Assembly: GCA_050249835.1 (NCBI GenBank)
Contig: JBFWPT010000009.1
Span: 23,027-87,026 of the forward strand
Length of the DNA: 64,000 nt
Direction of reading: 5' to 3'
Source of the DNA: Miltoncostaea sp050249835
GTDB lineage: Bacteria; Actinomycetota; Thermoleophilia; Miltoncostaeales; Miltoncostaeaceae
Shown in pieces: positions 1 to 8,307 of this stretch. Position 1 is the first letter of the stretch; each line of letters opens with the position of its first letter. A program made the position numbers and the translations under genes. The notes under the pieces are model-generated. The model searched no databases. It saw only the letters and a list, made by a program, of their open reading frames with translations, and was not told the origin of the DNA.

Positions 1-199
1 CGTAGACCGTCGGCAGCGACACACCCGGCAGCCGGCGCCCGACCTCCGTGAAGACCTCCTCCGCCGTGGTGTGGCGGCCGAGATCCCGGATGGCGGCGGC
101 GATCACGAGCCGCTGCGGCGTGACCCGCTGGCCGCGGGCGCGGAGCGCCGCGCCGAGCGGGTCGGGCGTGCTGAGCGGATCGGGGGCGTGGACCGGCAT
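1..199 (-). CDS. Fur/PerR-family metal-dependent transcriptional regulator (partial)
   Basis: Only the N-terminal 66 codons are in the window; the rest lies beyond position 1. The reading starts MPVHAPDPLS and contains RVTPQRLVIAAAI, then HTTAEEVFTEV, then LPTVY. These are the winged-helix DNA-binding hallmarks of Fur-family repressors (TPQR motif, H-(S/T)-AEE motif, TVYR recognition-helix start). The family represses iron-uptake, peroxide or zinc genes when metal-loaded. Whether this is Fur, PerR or Zur cannot be told without the C-terminal metal sites. It is divergent from a ferritin-like gene, which suggests control of iron storage or peroxide defence. The ATG ends at 197, just outside an inverted-repeat promoter region. 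Confidence 0.85.
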   Translation of the reverse strand, partial: MPVHAPDPLSTPDPLGAALRARGQRVTPQRLVIAAAIRDLGRHTTAEEVFTEVGRRLPGVSLPTVY

Positions 200-200
200 G

Positions 201-269
201 GAGCCACTATAGCGCAAGTCGTAGGCTCCCCTAATAGATGCGTTCTTCTTAGTGACTTGCTATTGTGGC
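201..269. promoter_or_regulatory. Divergent promoter region with mirrored GACTTGC/TAT-GTGGC elements
   Basis: Read on the minus strand, 220 to 201 gives GACTTGCGCTATAGTGGCTC. Read on the plus strand, 254 to 269 gives GACTTGCTATTGTGGC. The two copies face away from each other, one toward each gene. Each contains a -10-like hexamer (TATAGT, TATTGT); the plus-strand copy has an extended -10 form, TGC-TATTGT. I infer paired promoters, possibly overlapped by operators for the Fur-type regulator encoded at the left edge. The standard PerR/Fur 7-1-7 consensus is not evident. Confidence 0.5.
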
Positions 270-305
270 CGGGTCGTCATCGAGGAGACCAGGAGGGAGC
301 GCGAC

Positions 306-803
306 ATGGCAACGACGAGCAAGGTCGCCGCGGGCATCCTGTCCGACGCCCAGTCCGCCAAGCGCGAGGAGATCCTCGAGCTTCTGCGGCAGGCGTACTG
401 GATGGAGATGGAGACCGTCATGAGCTACTTGGCGAACGCCGAGAACCTGGACGGGGTACGGGCCTCGGAGATCGCGGAGGCGCTCTCGGAGGACGTCGGC
501 AAGGAGCTCGGCCACGCGCGCGCCTTCGCCGGCCGCATCAAGGAGCTGTACGGCACCCCTCCCGGGTCGGCCGAGTTCAGCTCCGACCAGGCGTACCTGC
601 AGCCGCGCGAGGACGGCACCGACGTCGTCTCCGTGATCGAGGGCGTCATCACGGCCGAGAAGGGCGCGATCGAGCACTACCTGCGGATCATCGAGGCCTG
701 CGACGGCGTCGACTGGGCCACGCAGGACATGGTGATCGAGATCCTCCGCGACGAGGAGGGCCACCTCCGCACCTTCGAGCGCTACCTGCGCGAGTACCGC
801 TAG
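306..803 (+). CDS. Ferritin-like diiron domain protein
   Basis: This 165-residue protein starts at the ATG preceded by AGGAGG at 291-296. It is an all-helical ferritin-like four-helix bundle by pattern: an E-x2-E rich first helix (YWMEMETVMSYLANAENL), then E-x2-H in GKELGHARAF, E in ITAEKGAIEHY, and DEEGHLRTFERYL at the C-terminus. The EEGH and E-x-H spacing matches diiron ligands of the bacterioferritin/rubrerythrin superfamily. The expected role is iron storage or detoxification, or peroxide reduction, in the cytoplasm. Divergence from a Fur-type regulator supports this. I cannot tell storage ferritin from a small ferritin-like oxidoreductase. Confidence 0.8.
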   Translation: MATTSKVAAGILSDAQSAKREEILELLRQAYWMEMETVMSYLANAENLDGVRASEIAEALSEDVGKELGHARAFAGRIKELYGTPPGSAEFSSDQAYLQPREDGTDVVSVIEGVITAEKGAIEHYLRIIEACDGVDWATQDMVIEILRDEEGHLRTFERYLREYR

Positions 804-813
804 AGCTGCGGGC

Positions 814-1662
814 TCAGCCGAGGAAGCGGGACAGCCGGCGGTCGCGGTAGACGCGGCCGCCGGTCTGGCAGGCCGGGCAGTAGACGAGGTCGTACTCCGC
901 GAACGCCACGTGCTCGAGCCGGGTGCCGCAGCGCAGGCACGGCTCGCCGTGGTGGCCGTGCACCGCCGTCACGCGGGCCTCCTTGTTCGGGAGGTCCGTC
1001 GTGATGCGCTCGCGGGCCCGGTCGAGGGCCTGGGTCAGCACGGCGTCCGCGGCCTTCGCGAGCCGGGCGAGGTCCTCCTCGCCGAGCGACGAGGCGCGGG
1101 CGAACGGCGCGAGGCGCGCCGCCCACATGATGTCGCTGGCGTAGGCGCGCCCGATGCCGGCCACCCTCCGCCCGTCGCGCAGGGCGGTGTGCAGCAGGCC
1201 CGGGCCGGCCATCGCCGCGGCCCAGCCGGCGGCGTCCAGCCCGATCGGCTCCGGCCCCAGGCGGGTGAGGGGGCGGTGGGCGGCGAGGCCCCCCGCGTCG
1301 AGCACGTGGGCCGACGCGCGCCGGTGGGTGGAGAGCTCGCGCAGGCGCAGGACGCGGCCGTCGCCGATGCCCAGGTCGAGCGCGGCCGTGCGGCCGGGGC
1401 GCCCCTTCGGGGCCGCCGCGACGCCCAGGCGTCCGGCCTGCATGAGATGGATGACGAGGTGCAGCCCGCCCTCCATCTCCACCCCGAGGATCTTGCCGCG
1501 GCGCCACACCTGCGCGATCCGGCGCCCCACGAGGGCGTCGAGCGGCGGCTCCGCGGTCTTGAGCGTCGCCGGGGCGTGCGCGCGCGCATCCGTCACCTCC
1601 ACTCCGGCCAGCGCGGAGGTGAGCCCCTCCGTCAGCGCCTGGAGTTCCGGCAGCTCAGGCAC
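814..1662 (-). CDS. Fpg/Nei-family DNA glycosylase/AP lyase
   Basis: The 282-residue protein begins MPELPELQALTEGL, giving the catalytic Pro2 and Glu3 of the formamidopyrimidine-DNA glycosylase / endonuclease VIII family. RRGKILGVEM supplies the conserved beta-loop lysine near residue 57. The C-terminus carries a zinc finger: Cys242 and Cys245 in CLRC, Cys262 and Cys265 in CPAC, followed by GRVYRDRRLSRFLG with the DNA-binding arginines. It excises oxidised bases in base-excision repair. Length is normal for the family (about 270-290). Substrate preference (8-oxoG versus pyrimidines) is not decidable by eye. It is transcribed divergently from deoC. Confidence 0.9.
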   Translation of the reverse strand: MPELPELQALTEGLTSALAGVEVTDARAHAPATLKTAEPPLDALVGRRIAQVWRRGKILGVEMEGGLHLVIHLMQAGRLGVAAAPKGRPGRTAALDLGIGDGRVLRLRELSTHRRASAHVLDAGGLAAHRPLTRLGPEPIGLDAAGWAAAMAGPGLLHTALRDGRRVAGIGRAYASDIMWAARLAPFARASSLGEEDLARLAKAADAVLTQALDRARERITTDLPNKEARVTAVHGHHGEPCLRCGTRLEHVAFAEYDLVYCPACQTGGRVYRDRRLSRFLG

Positions 1663-1684
1663 GGGCCGCCGCCGGGACCGCCGC

Positions 1685-1690
1685 TATACT
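1685..1690 (+). promoter_or_regulatory. -10 box TATACT of the deoC-hisIE-trp operon
   Basis: TATACT is a near-consensus -10 hexamer, conspicuous in this GC-rich DNA. It lies 8 nt before an ATG at 1698 and 40 nt before the deoC ATG at 1730. A transcript starting about 7 nt downstream would begin at or next to the 1698 ATG, giving a leaderless small ORF. No clear -35 is visible in the end of the divergent glycosylase gene. Confidence 0.5.
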
Positions 1691-1697
1691 CGGCCGG

Positions 1698-1730
1698 ATG
1701 AGCGGTTCGCCACGTCCCGCACGAGCCTGA
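1698..1730 (+). CDS. Possible 10-codon leader ORF ahead of deoC
   Basis: ATG at 1698 opens a short frame, MSGSPRPARA, ending in TGA at 1728-1730. That stop overlaps the deoC ATG as TGATG, a geometry typical of translational coupling. The ORF would start on a leaderless mRNA from the TATACT box. It has no Trp or His run, so it is not a classical amino-acid attenuator peptide. It may be chance. Confidence 0.3.
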   Translation: MSGSPRPARA

Positions 1731-2431
1731 TGCGGGCCGAGGACCTCACCAAGACCCTCGATCTCACGGTCGTCGACCCCGCGACGACGCAGGAGGACAT
1801 CGAGAGGCTCTGCGCCGAGGCTCGCGATCACCACTTCGCGGCCATGTGCTCGCACCCTCGCTTCGTGCCGGTCATGTCCGACCTCCTGCGCGGCTGCGAC
1901 GTGAAGACGTGCGCGGTCATCGACTTCCCCGGCGGGGACTCGACCTCGGCCGCGCGGGCGCAGGAGGCGGACCGGGCGGTGGCCGAGGGGGCGGACGAGC
2001 TGGACGTCGTCATGAACTACCGGGCCATGCTCCGGGGCGAGTTCAAGGAGGTCCGCGACGACCTGCTGCGGGTGGTGCGGACCGTGCGCGGGCGGGCGGC
2101 GAACGACGCGCGCGGCGACGTCCTCGTGAAGGTCATCATCGAGGCGCCGCTCATGAACGACAAGGTCAAGAGGCTGGCCTGCAAGATCGTCGACGACGTC
2201 GGCGCCGACTTCGCGAAGACGTGCACCGGCATCGAGACGCGGGCGACGGTGCACGACGTCGAGCTCATGCGCGACGCGCTGCCGGAGGGCGTCGGGGTGT
2301 ACGCCTGCGGCGGCATCGAGACCCTGGAGGCCGTCCAGGCGATGATCGGCGCGGGGGCCGCCCGCGTCGGCACGCCCGCCGCGGTCGCCGTCCTCGCCGA
2401 GCTGGCCGCGCTCAACGGCGGCGGCTCGTGA
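1730..2431 (+). CDS. deoC: Deoxyribose-phosphate aldolase
   Basis: This 233-residue class I aldolase interconverts 2-deoxyribose-5-phosphate with glyceraldehyde-3-phosphate and acetaldehyde in deoxynucleoside catabolism. The DeoC/LacD barrel signature is present: ADELDVVMNYRAML, then the Schiff-base lysine in VLVKVIIEAPL, then the second active-site lysine in FAKTCTGIETRATVHDV, and GVYACGGIETLE. The start chosen is the ATG that overlaps the preceding leader-ORF stop. Its final codons overlap the hisIE GTG by 4 nt (GTGA), so it is the first large gene of the hisIE-trp operon. That is an unusual partner, because the pathway link is not obvious. Confidence 0.9.
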   Translation: MRAEDLTKTLDLTVVDPATTQEDIERLCAEARDHHFAAMCSHPRFVPVMSDLLRGCDVKTCAVIDFPGGDSTSAARAQEADRAVAEGADELDVVMNYRAMLRGEFKEVRDDLLRVVRTVRGRAANDARGDVLVKVIIEAPLMNDKVKRLACKIVDDVGADFAKTCTGIETRATVHDVELMRDALPEGVGVYACGGIETLEAVQAMIGAGAARVGTPAAVAVLAELAALNGGGS

Positions 2432-3072
2432 GCGCCGCCGAGGCCGCCGCGGGCCTGCTCGACCGCGTCCGCTTCGGGCCGGACGGGCTCGTGCCCGCCA
2501 TCGTCCAGGACGCCGGCGACGGCCGCGTGCTGACGCTGGCCTGGATGAACCGCGAGTCGCTCGAGCGCACCGTGGAGCGGGGCGAGACGTGGTTCTGGAG
2601 CCGGTCCCGGTCCGAGCTGTGGCACAAGGGCGCGACGAGCGGCAACACCCAGCGGGTTGTCGCCGTGACCCTCGACTGCGACGACGACGCCGTGCTCGTG
2701 CGCGTGGAGCAGACCGGGGTGGCCTGCCACACGGGCGCCGCCACCTGCTTCCACACCCCCGTGACCGGGGAGGGCGCCGAGCCCTTCGCGGCGCTCGCCG
2801 ACCTGGAGCGCACCGTCGCCGCGCGCGCCGACGCGGCGGACCCGGAGTCCTCGTACACCGCCCGCCTGCTCGCCAAGGGCATCGACACGGTCTGCAAGAA
2901 GGTGGGGGAGGAGGCGACGGAGGTCGTCATCGCCGCCAAGGGGGAGGAGCGCGGCCAGGTCGTGTACGAGAGCGCCGACCTGCTGTACCACCTCGCCGTC
3001 CTGTGGCGCGCCGCGGGCGTGTCGCTGGAGGAGGTCGCCGCCGAGCTCGCGTCGCGGAGGCCGCCGGCGTGA
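2428..3072 (+). CDS. hisIE: Bifunctional phosphoribosyl-AMP cyclohydrolase / phosphoribosyl-ATP pyrophosphatase
   Basis: This 214-residue fusion catalyses histidine biosynthesis steps 2 and 3. The N-terminal HisI half has WFWSRSRSELWHKGATSGN, then the metal-binding LDCDDDAVLV and VACHTGAATCF. The C-terminal HisE half has LLAKGIDTVCKKVGEEATEV and YESADLLYHLAVLW, the MazG-like all-alpha fold. The GTG start overlaps the deoC stop (GTGA) and the gene's own stop overlaps the trpE GTG in the same way, so translation is probably coupled. hisI beside trpE is common in actinobacteria; here both His domains are fused and no other his gene is near. Confidence 0.93.
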   Translation: MSAAEAAAGLLDRVRFGPDGLVPAIVQDAGDGRVLTLAWMNRESLERTVERGETWFWSRSRSELWHKGATSGNTQRVVAVTLDCDDDAVLVRVEQTGVACHTGAATCFHTPVTGEGAEPFAALADLERTVAARADAADPESSYTARLLAKGIDTVCKKVGEEATEVVIAAKGEERGQVVYESADLLYHLAVLWRAAGVSLEEVAAELASRRPPA

Positions 3073-4598
3073 CCCGCCTGCGCCTCGACGTCCCGCCGCG
3101 CCGCGGCTCCCACCTGGACATCACGCCCGGCATCGACCGCGTCCGCGCGCTCGCGGCCGGCGGCGGGCAGGTGCCGCTCGCGCACACCTACATCGCCGAC
3201 TGCGAGACGCCGGTCAGCGCCTTCCTCAAGCTGCGCGACGGCGGCCCCGCGTTCCTGCTGGAGTCCGTCGAGCACGGGCGCCTCGGCCGCTACTCGATGA
3301 TCGGCGTGCGGCCCCAGGCCGTCATCCGCGGCGCCGGCGGCGAGCTGAGCGTCACCGAGGAGGGCGGCGCGGCCCGGGCGCTCGACGCGTCGGACCCGTT
3401 CGGCGCGGTCGAGGACGTCGTGCGCGGCATCGGCATGGCGCCGCCGTCCGAGCCGCTCGCGTTCTGGGGCGGCGCCGTCGGCTACTTCGGCTACGATCTC
3501 GTGCGCACCGTCGAGCGCCTGCCCGACGTGCCCGAGGACGACCTCGGCGTGCCGGACCTCGTCGCCCTGGTGACCGGGCCGGTCGTCGTCTTCGACCACC
3601 TCCGCCGCGCGCTCACCATCGTCGCGCCGTGCCGGCCGGGCCCCGACGGGGACGTGGAGGCCGCCTACTGGCGCACGGTCGCCGTCGTCGCCGACCTCAA
3701 GGGCCGCCTGTCCGGGCCGGTCCCGCGCCCGGCCGCCCGCGCGGACGAGCCGACCCTCGGGCCCGTCGCGAGCAACACCTCGCGCGAGGACTTCGAGGCG
3801 GCCGTCGAGCGCGCCCGCGAGTACATCTTCGCCGGCGACGCCTTCCAGGTCGTCCCCTCGCAGCGCTTCTCGGCGCCGATGACCCTCGACCCGTTCTCCG
3901 TGTACCGCGGCCTGCGGACCGTGAACCCGTCGCCGTACATGTTCTTCCTGGAGACGGACGACGTGACCCTCGTCGGCTCGTCGCCCGAGATGCTCGTCAA
4001 GGTCGAGGGCGGGCACGTCGAGATGCACCCCATCGCCGGCAGCCGCCCGCGCGGCGCCGACGAGGACGAGGACGACCGCCTCGCCGCCGAGCTGCTCGCC
4101 GACCCGAAGGAGCGGGCGGAGCACGTCATGCTCGTCGACCTCGGGCGCAACGACCTCGGCCGCGTGTCGGAGATCGGGACGGTCCGGGTGACCGACCTGA
4201 TGGACGTGCGCCGCTACAGCCACGTCATGCACATCGAGTCGTCCGTCGTCGGCCGGCTTGCGGAGGGCATGCGGGCCTCCGACGCGCTGCGCGCCACCTT
4301 CCCCGCGGGCACGCTCTCCGGCGCCCCCAAGGTGCGGGCGATGGAGATCATCGACGAGCTCGAGCCCACCAGGCGCGGCCCCTACGGCGGCGCCCTCGGC
4401 TGGCTCGGCTGGGACGGCGACCTGGACACCTGCATCACCATCCGCACCATCGTCTGCCGCGACGGGGTCGCCCACGTGCAGGCGGGCGCGGGCATCGTGG
4501 CCGACTCGGTCCCGGCGACCGAGTACGAGGAGACCCAGAACAAGGCGGCGGCGCTCTTCCGCGCGATCGAGGTCGCCGCCGCGCAGGCGGACTGGTGA
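3069..4598 (+). CDS. trpE: Anthranilate synthase component I
   Basis: The 509-residue protein makes anthranilate from chorismate with ammonia delivered by TrpG. Family motifs appear in order: AFLLESVEHG (the LLES tryptophan-feedback site) near residue 60, GSSPEMLVKVEGG, HPIAGSRPRG, DLGRNDLGRVS, FPAGTLSGAPKVRAMEII, and GIVADSVPATEYEET at the C-terminus. The intact LLES element predicts feedback inhibition by tryptophan. The GTG start overlaps hisIE (GTGA). trpG follows 10 nt after the stop. Confidence 0.95.
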   Translation: MTRLRLDVPPRRGSHLDITPGIDRVRALAAGGGQVPLAHTYIADCETPVSAFLKLRDGGPAFLLESVEHGRLGRYSMIGVRPQAVIRGAGGELSVTEEGGAARALDASDPFGAVEDVVRGIGMAPPSEPLAFWGGAVGYFGYDLVRTVERLPDVPEDDLGVPDLVALVTGPVVVFDHLRRALTIVAPCRPGPDGDVEAAYWRTVAVVADLKGRLSGPVPRPAARADEPTLGPVASNTSREDFEAAVERAREYIFAGDAFQVVPSQRFSAPMTLDPFSVYRGLRTVNPSPYMFFLETDDVTLVGSSPEMLVKVEGGHVEMHPIAGSRPRGADEDEDDRLAAELLADPKERAEHVMLVDLGRNDLGRVSEIGTVRVTDLMDVRRYSHVMHIESSVVGRLAEGMRASDALRATFPAGTLSGAPKVRAMEIIDELEPTRRGPYGGALGWLGWDGDLDTCITIRTIVCRDGVAHVQAGAGIVADSVPATEYEETQNKAAALFRAIEVAAAQADW

Positions 4599-4608
4599 GG
4601 GCGGTCCG

Positions 4609-5193
<585 letters not shown>

Positions 5194-5207
5194 GTACGAT
5201 CCCGGCC

Positions 5208-6242
5208 GTGCCCAGCGAGGTCATCACCCGGTCGATCGACCGCCTCCTGGCGGGGGAGGACCTCTCCCGCGAGGACGCCTCGGCCGCGCTCGACGCGATC
5301 ATGGCCGGCGACGCCGGCGACGCGCAGACCGCCGGCTTCCTCGTCGCGCTGCGCGCGAAGGGCGAGACGGCCGAGGAGATCGCCGGCTTCGCGGCGACGG
5401 TCCGCGCCCACGCCCAGCCGGTCACGCCGCCCGCGGGGCCGTTCATCGACACCTGCGGGACGGGCGGCGGGCGCTCGACCTTCAACATCTCCACCACGTC
5501 GACCTTCGTCGTCGCCGGGGCCGGCGTGGCCGTCGCCAAGCACGGCAACCGCTCGGCCACCTCGAAGTGCGGCAGCGCCGACGTCCTCGAGGCCCTCGGG
5601 GCCCGCATCGACCTGGACCCCGACGCCGTGTCGCGCTGCCTGGAGGAGACCGGGCTCGGCTTCATGTTCGCGCCGGCGCACCACCCGGCGTTCCGCCACA
5701 TCGTCCCGGTGCGGCGGGCCCTCGGCGTGCGGACGATCTTCAACCTGCTCGGCCCCCTCACCAACCCGGCCGGCGCCCCGCGGCAGCTCATCGGCGTCGC
5801 GGACCCCGCGTACCTGACGCGGATGGGGGAGGCCCTGCGCCTGCTCGGCATCGAGCGGGCGGTGCTGGTGCACGGGCGCGACGGCATGGACGAGGTCTCG
5901 ACGGGCGCGGTCACCGACTACGTCGAGGTGGCCGGCGGGGCGGTGACCAGCGGCGAGATCGACCCGGCCGCGCTCGGCTTCGCGGCGCCCACGGACGGCG
6001 AGCTGGCAGGCGGAGACCCCGCCCACAACGCCGAGGTGCTGCGCGCGGTGCTCGGCCGGGCCCGCGGCCCGGAGCGCGACGTGGTGGTGCTGAACGCGGC
6101 GGCGGCGATCTGGGTGGCCGGCCGGGCGGAGAGCCTCGACGCGGCCGTCGGCCTCGCCGAGGCCTCCATCGACGAGGGCGCCGCCCACGAACGCCTCGAC
6201 GCCTTCGTGGCGGCCACGCGGCGCCTCGGCGGCCCCGCGTAG
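5208..6242 (+). CDS. trpD: Anthranilate phosphoribosyltransferase
   Basis: The 344-residue enzyme transfers phosphoribose from PRPP to anthranilate. The PRPP-binding glycine loop FIDTCGTGGGRSTFNIST is near residue 80, followed by VAVAKHGNRSATSKCGSADV, RHIVPVRRALGVRTIFNLLG and the C-terminal VVVLNAAAAIWVAG. Length is normal for the family. The GTG start is 15 nt after trpG. It is a separate protein, not fused to TrpG as in some proteobacteria. Confidence 0.94.
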   Translation: MPSEVITRSIDRLLAGEDLSREDASAALDAIMAGDAGDAQTAGFLVALRAKGETAEEIAGFAATVRAHAQPVTPPAGPFIDTCGTGGGRSTFNISTTSTFVVAGAGVAVAKHGNRSATSKCGSADVLEALGARIDLDPDAVSRCLEETGLGFMFAPAHHPAFRHIVPVRRALGVRTIFNLLGPLTNPAGAPRQLIGVADPAYLTRMGEALRLLGIERAVLVHGRDGMDEVSTGAVTDYVEVAGGAVTSGEIDPAALGFAAPTDGELAGGDPAHNAEVLRAVLGRARGPERDVVVLNAAAAIWVAGRAESLDAAVGLAEASIDEGAAHERLDAFVAATRRLGGPA

Positions 6243-6253
6243 GGTCCCGGGCG

Positions 6254-7030
6254 ATGGCCACCTTCCTCGAGACCGTCGTCGAGCGGACGCAGGCCGGGCT
6301 CGCGGCGCGCAAGCGCGCCCTGCCCGAGGCCGAGCTGCGCGGTCGCCTCGGCCCCGCCCGGCGCGGGCGGCCCTTCTCCGAGGCCCTCATCGACGAGGGC
6401 ATCTCGCTCATCGCCGAGATGAAGCGGGCCAGCCCGTCGAAGGGGCCCATCCGCCCCGACGCCACCGTCACCGACATCGTGACGGCCTACCAGTCGGCCG
6501 GGGCGCGGGCGGTGTCCGTGCTGACCGAGCCGGAGTGGTTCAAGGGCAGCCTCGACGACCTGGTGGAGGCGCGGGCCGCGTGCGAGCTGCCGCTGCTGCG
6601 CAAGGACTTCGTGGTCGAGGAGTACCAGCTCCTGGAGGCCCGGGCGGCCGGCGCCGACGCCGTCCTGCTCATCGTCGCGGCCCTGGAGGCCGAGCGGCTC
6701 GCCGAGCTGATCGCGGCCGCCTCCGACCTGGGGATGGACTCCCTGGTCGAGGTCCACGACGAGGAGGAGGTCGAGACGGCGGTCGAGGCCGGCGCCGAGG
6801 TCATCGGGATCAACAACCGCGACCTCCACAGCCTGGAGGTCGACATGGAGACGACCTTCCGGCTCCTCGCCGACGTCCCGGCGGGCACCGTCGTGGTGGC
6901 CGAGTCCGGCATCACGCACGCCGAGGACGTCGAGCGCCTCGAGACCGCCGGCGTGGACGCGATCCTGGTGGGTGAGGCCCTCATGCGCGCCGACGACACC
7001 GCCCGGGCGGTCCGCGAGCTCCTCGGGTAG
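6254..7030 (+). CDS. trpC: Indole-3-glycerol-phosphate synthase
   Basis: The 258-residue TIM-barrel enzyme closes CdRP to indole-3-glycerol phosphate. Visible motifs are IAEMKRASPSKGPIRPDA (catalytic Lys), SVLTEPEWFKGSLDDL, LLRKDFVVEEYQL (second Lys), IGINNRDLHSLEVD and VVAESGIT. It is monofunctional, with no TrpF domain attached. trpF, trpB and trpA are not in this window. In many actinobacteria PriA replaces TrpF. The stop TAG overlaps the next gene's GTG by one base. Confidence 0.95.
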   Translation: MATFLETVVERTQAGLAARKRALPEAELRGRLGPARRGRPFSEALIDEGISLIAEMKRASPSKGPIRPDATVTDIVTAYQSAGARAVSVLTEPEWFKGSLDDLVEARAACELPLLRKDFVVEEYQLLEARAAGADAVLLIVAALEAERLAELIAAASDLGMDSLVEVHDEEEVETAVEAGAEVIGINNRDLHSLEVDMETTFRLLADVPAGTVVVAESGITHAEDVERLETAGVDAILVGEALMRADDTARAVRELLG

Positions 7031-7557
7031 TGCCGCCCCCCTCCCCGCGGATCGCGTGGGCGGTGGAGGAGCTCGGCCTGCGTCCCGGCCACCACGTCCT
7101 GGAGATCGGCTGCGGCCACGGCGTCGCCGTGACCCTCGCGGCGGCCGCCGTCGCGCCGGGCGGCACCGTGACGGCGATCGACCGGTCGGCGACGATGGTG
7201 GAGGCGGCCGTCGCCCGCAACCGCGAGGCCGTGGAGGCCGGGACGGTGACCGTCCTCGGCGTGAGGCTGGAGGAGGCAGATCTGCCCGCGGGGCGCTTCG
7301 ACCGCGTCCTGGCCGTCCATGTGGACCTCGTCCGGGGTGACGGGTCGCCGGGCCTCGGCGCCGTCCGGGAGGCGCTGGCGCCGGGCGGCGCCCTCCACCT
7401 GGTGATGCACCCGCCGGTCGCCGCGGGGGTCGAGGCGTTCGCCGCCCGGGCGGCCGCGGTGCTGCCCCGCCACGGCCTGCGGGTGGAGCGCGTCGCGCGC
7501 CGGGAGCTCGGGGGGACGCCGGCCGTGTGCGTCGTCGCCGGGGCGGCGCCGGGGTAA
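7030..7557 (+). CDS. Class I SAM-dependent methyltransferase-like protein
   Basis: A 175-residue Rossmann-fold methyltransferase. Motif I is VLEIGCGHGVAVTLAAAAV near residue 20, followed by the acidic end of strand 2 (TAIDRSATMV). The protein is short, so it probably has only the minimal fold. The GTG start overlaps the trpC stop (TAGTG), placing it at the end of the trp operon. The substrate is unknown, and its presence in the operon does not by itself imply a tryptophan-related substrate. Confidence 0.8.
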   Translation: MPPPSPRIAWAVEELGLRPGHHVLEIGCGHGVAVTLAAAAVAPGGTVTAIDRSATMVEAAVARNREAVEAGTVTVLGVRLEEADLPAGRFDRVLAVHVDLVRGDGSPGLGAVREALAPGGALHLVMHPPVAAGVEAFAARAAAVLPRHGLRVERVARRELGGTPAVCVVAGAAPG

Positions 7558-7582
7558 AGAGCGGGCCGCGCGGGGCCGATGG
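7555..7582 (+). promoter_or_regulatory. Sigma-28-like promoter before the lytic transglycosylase gene
   Basis: TAAA at 7555-7558, 16 nt, then GCCGATGG at 7575-7582. The FliA/SigD consensus is TAAA-N15-GCCGATAA, so this differs by one base of spacing and two bases of the -10. The GTG start at 7590 is only 8 nt past the -10, so the mRNA would be leaderless or nearly so. This is the best -35 match among the similar motifs in the window. It overlaps the stop of the upstream methyltransferase gene. Confidence 0.45.
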
Positions 7583-7589
7583 CGAGCGC

Positions 7590-8255
7590 GTGAGCGTCGA
7601 GGCGGCATCCGGGCTCGCGGCGACCATCGCCCGCATCCGGGAGATCACGAGCAGCGTGTCCGGGACGGCCGCGGCCCCCGCCGCCGGCGCGTTCGCGGCG
7701 ACGCTCGACACCGCCATGTCCGGGGGCGCCACCACCTCCACCACCACGGCCGGGACGCCCGCCACCACGACGACCACGTCCGCACAGGTCACGGCGCCCG
7801 CGACCGTGGCGGCCGGCACGTCGCCCGTGACGGGGGCCCAGCTCGACGCCTGGATGGCCTCCAAGAACCCCGGCGCGCCGCTCGTGGGCATGGGCGACGT
7901 GTTCGTGCGCGAGGGCCTCGCCAACGGCATCGACCCGCGCGCCCTGGTCGCGATCGCCCGCGCCGAGAGCTCGCTGGGCTCCGACCCGGGGGCCCGCGCC
8001 CGCAACAACGCCTTCGGCTGGGGCCCGCACCAGACCTTCTCCTCCTGGGAGGAGAACATCGCGACGGTCGCCCGCGGGCTGCGCCGCGGCTACCTGGACG
8101 AGGGCCTCGTCACCCTGCAGCAGATCCAGGGCAAGTACGCGCCCCTCGGGGTGGCCAACGACCCCACCAACCTCAACTCGAACTGGCTGCGGAACACCAC
8201 CCTGCTCTACGGCGAGCTGGGCGGCGATCCCGCGGGATCGGTCGCCCTGAGGTAG
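7590..8255 (+). CDS. Flagellar-type lytic transglycosylase / glucosaminidase-like peptidoglycan hydrolase
   Basis: A 221-residue protein with a low-complexity Thr/Ala linker (residues about 45-75) and a C-terminal lysozyme-like domain: ALVAIARAESSLGSDPGARA with the probable catalytic Glu, NNAFGWGPHQTFSSWEENI, and a C-terminal YGELGG segment. The N-terminus (VEAASGLAATIARIREITSS, then FAATLDTAM) resembles transglycosylases encoded in actinobacterial flagellar clusters. No signal peptide is visible, as in several flagellar hydrolases exported by the flagellar apparatus. No flagellar gene is adjacent. I chose GTG 7590 because it sits 8 nt after a sigma-28-like -10. Confidence 0.7.
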   Translation: MSVEAASGLAATIARIREITSSVSGTAAAPAAGAFAATLDTAMSGGATTSTTTAGTPATTTTTSAQVTAPATVAAGTSPVTGAQLDAWMASKNPGAPLVGMGDVFVREGLANGIDPRALVAIARAESSLGSDPGARARNNAFGWGPHQTFSSWEENIATVARGLRRGYLDEGLVTLQQIQGKYAPLGVANDPTNLNSNWLRNTTLLYGELGGDPAGSVALR

Positions 8256-8275
8256 TGCCGGACCCGGCTCCGGCA
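8256..8275 (+). terminator. Hairpin after the transglycosylase gene
   Basis: TGCCGGA at 8256-8262 pairs perfectly with TCCGGCA at 8269-8275 across a 6-nt loop, directly after the stop codon. There is no T-run, so this is a hairpin-only or weak terminator. Confidence 0.4.
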
Positions 8276-8307
8276 GGGGAGCGGGCCGGAGCGGCGAAGA
8301 TGATGCG

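Noticed and set aside
1698..1730. Tryptophan or histidine attenuator leader
   Set aside because: The short ORF has no Trp or His codons and no alternative terminator/antiterminator hairpins are visible before deoC.
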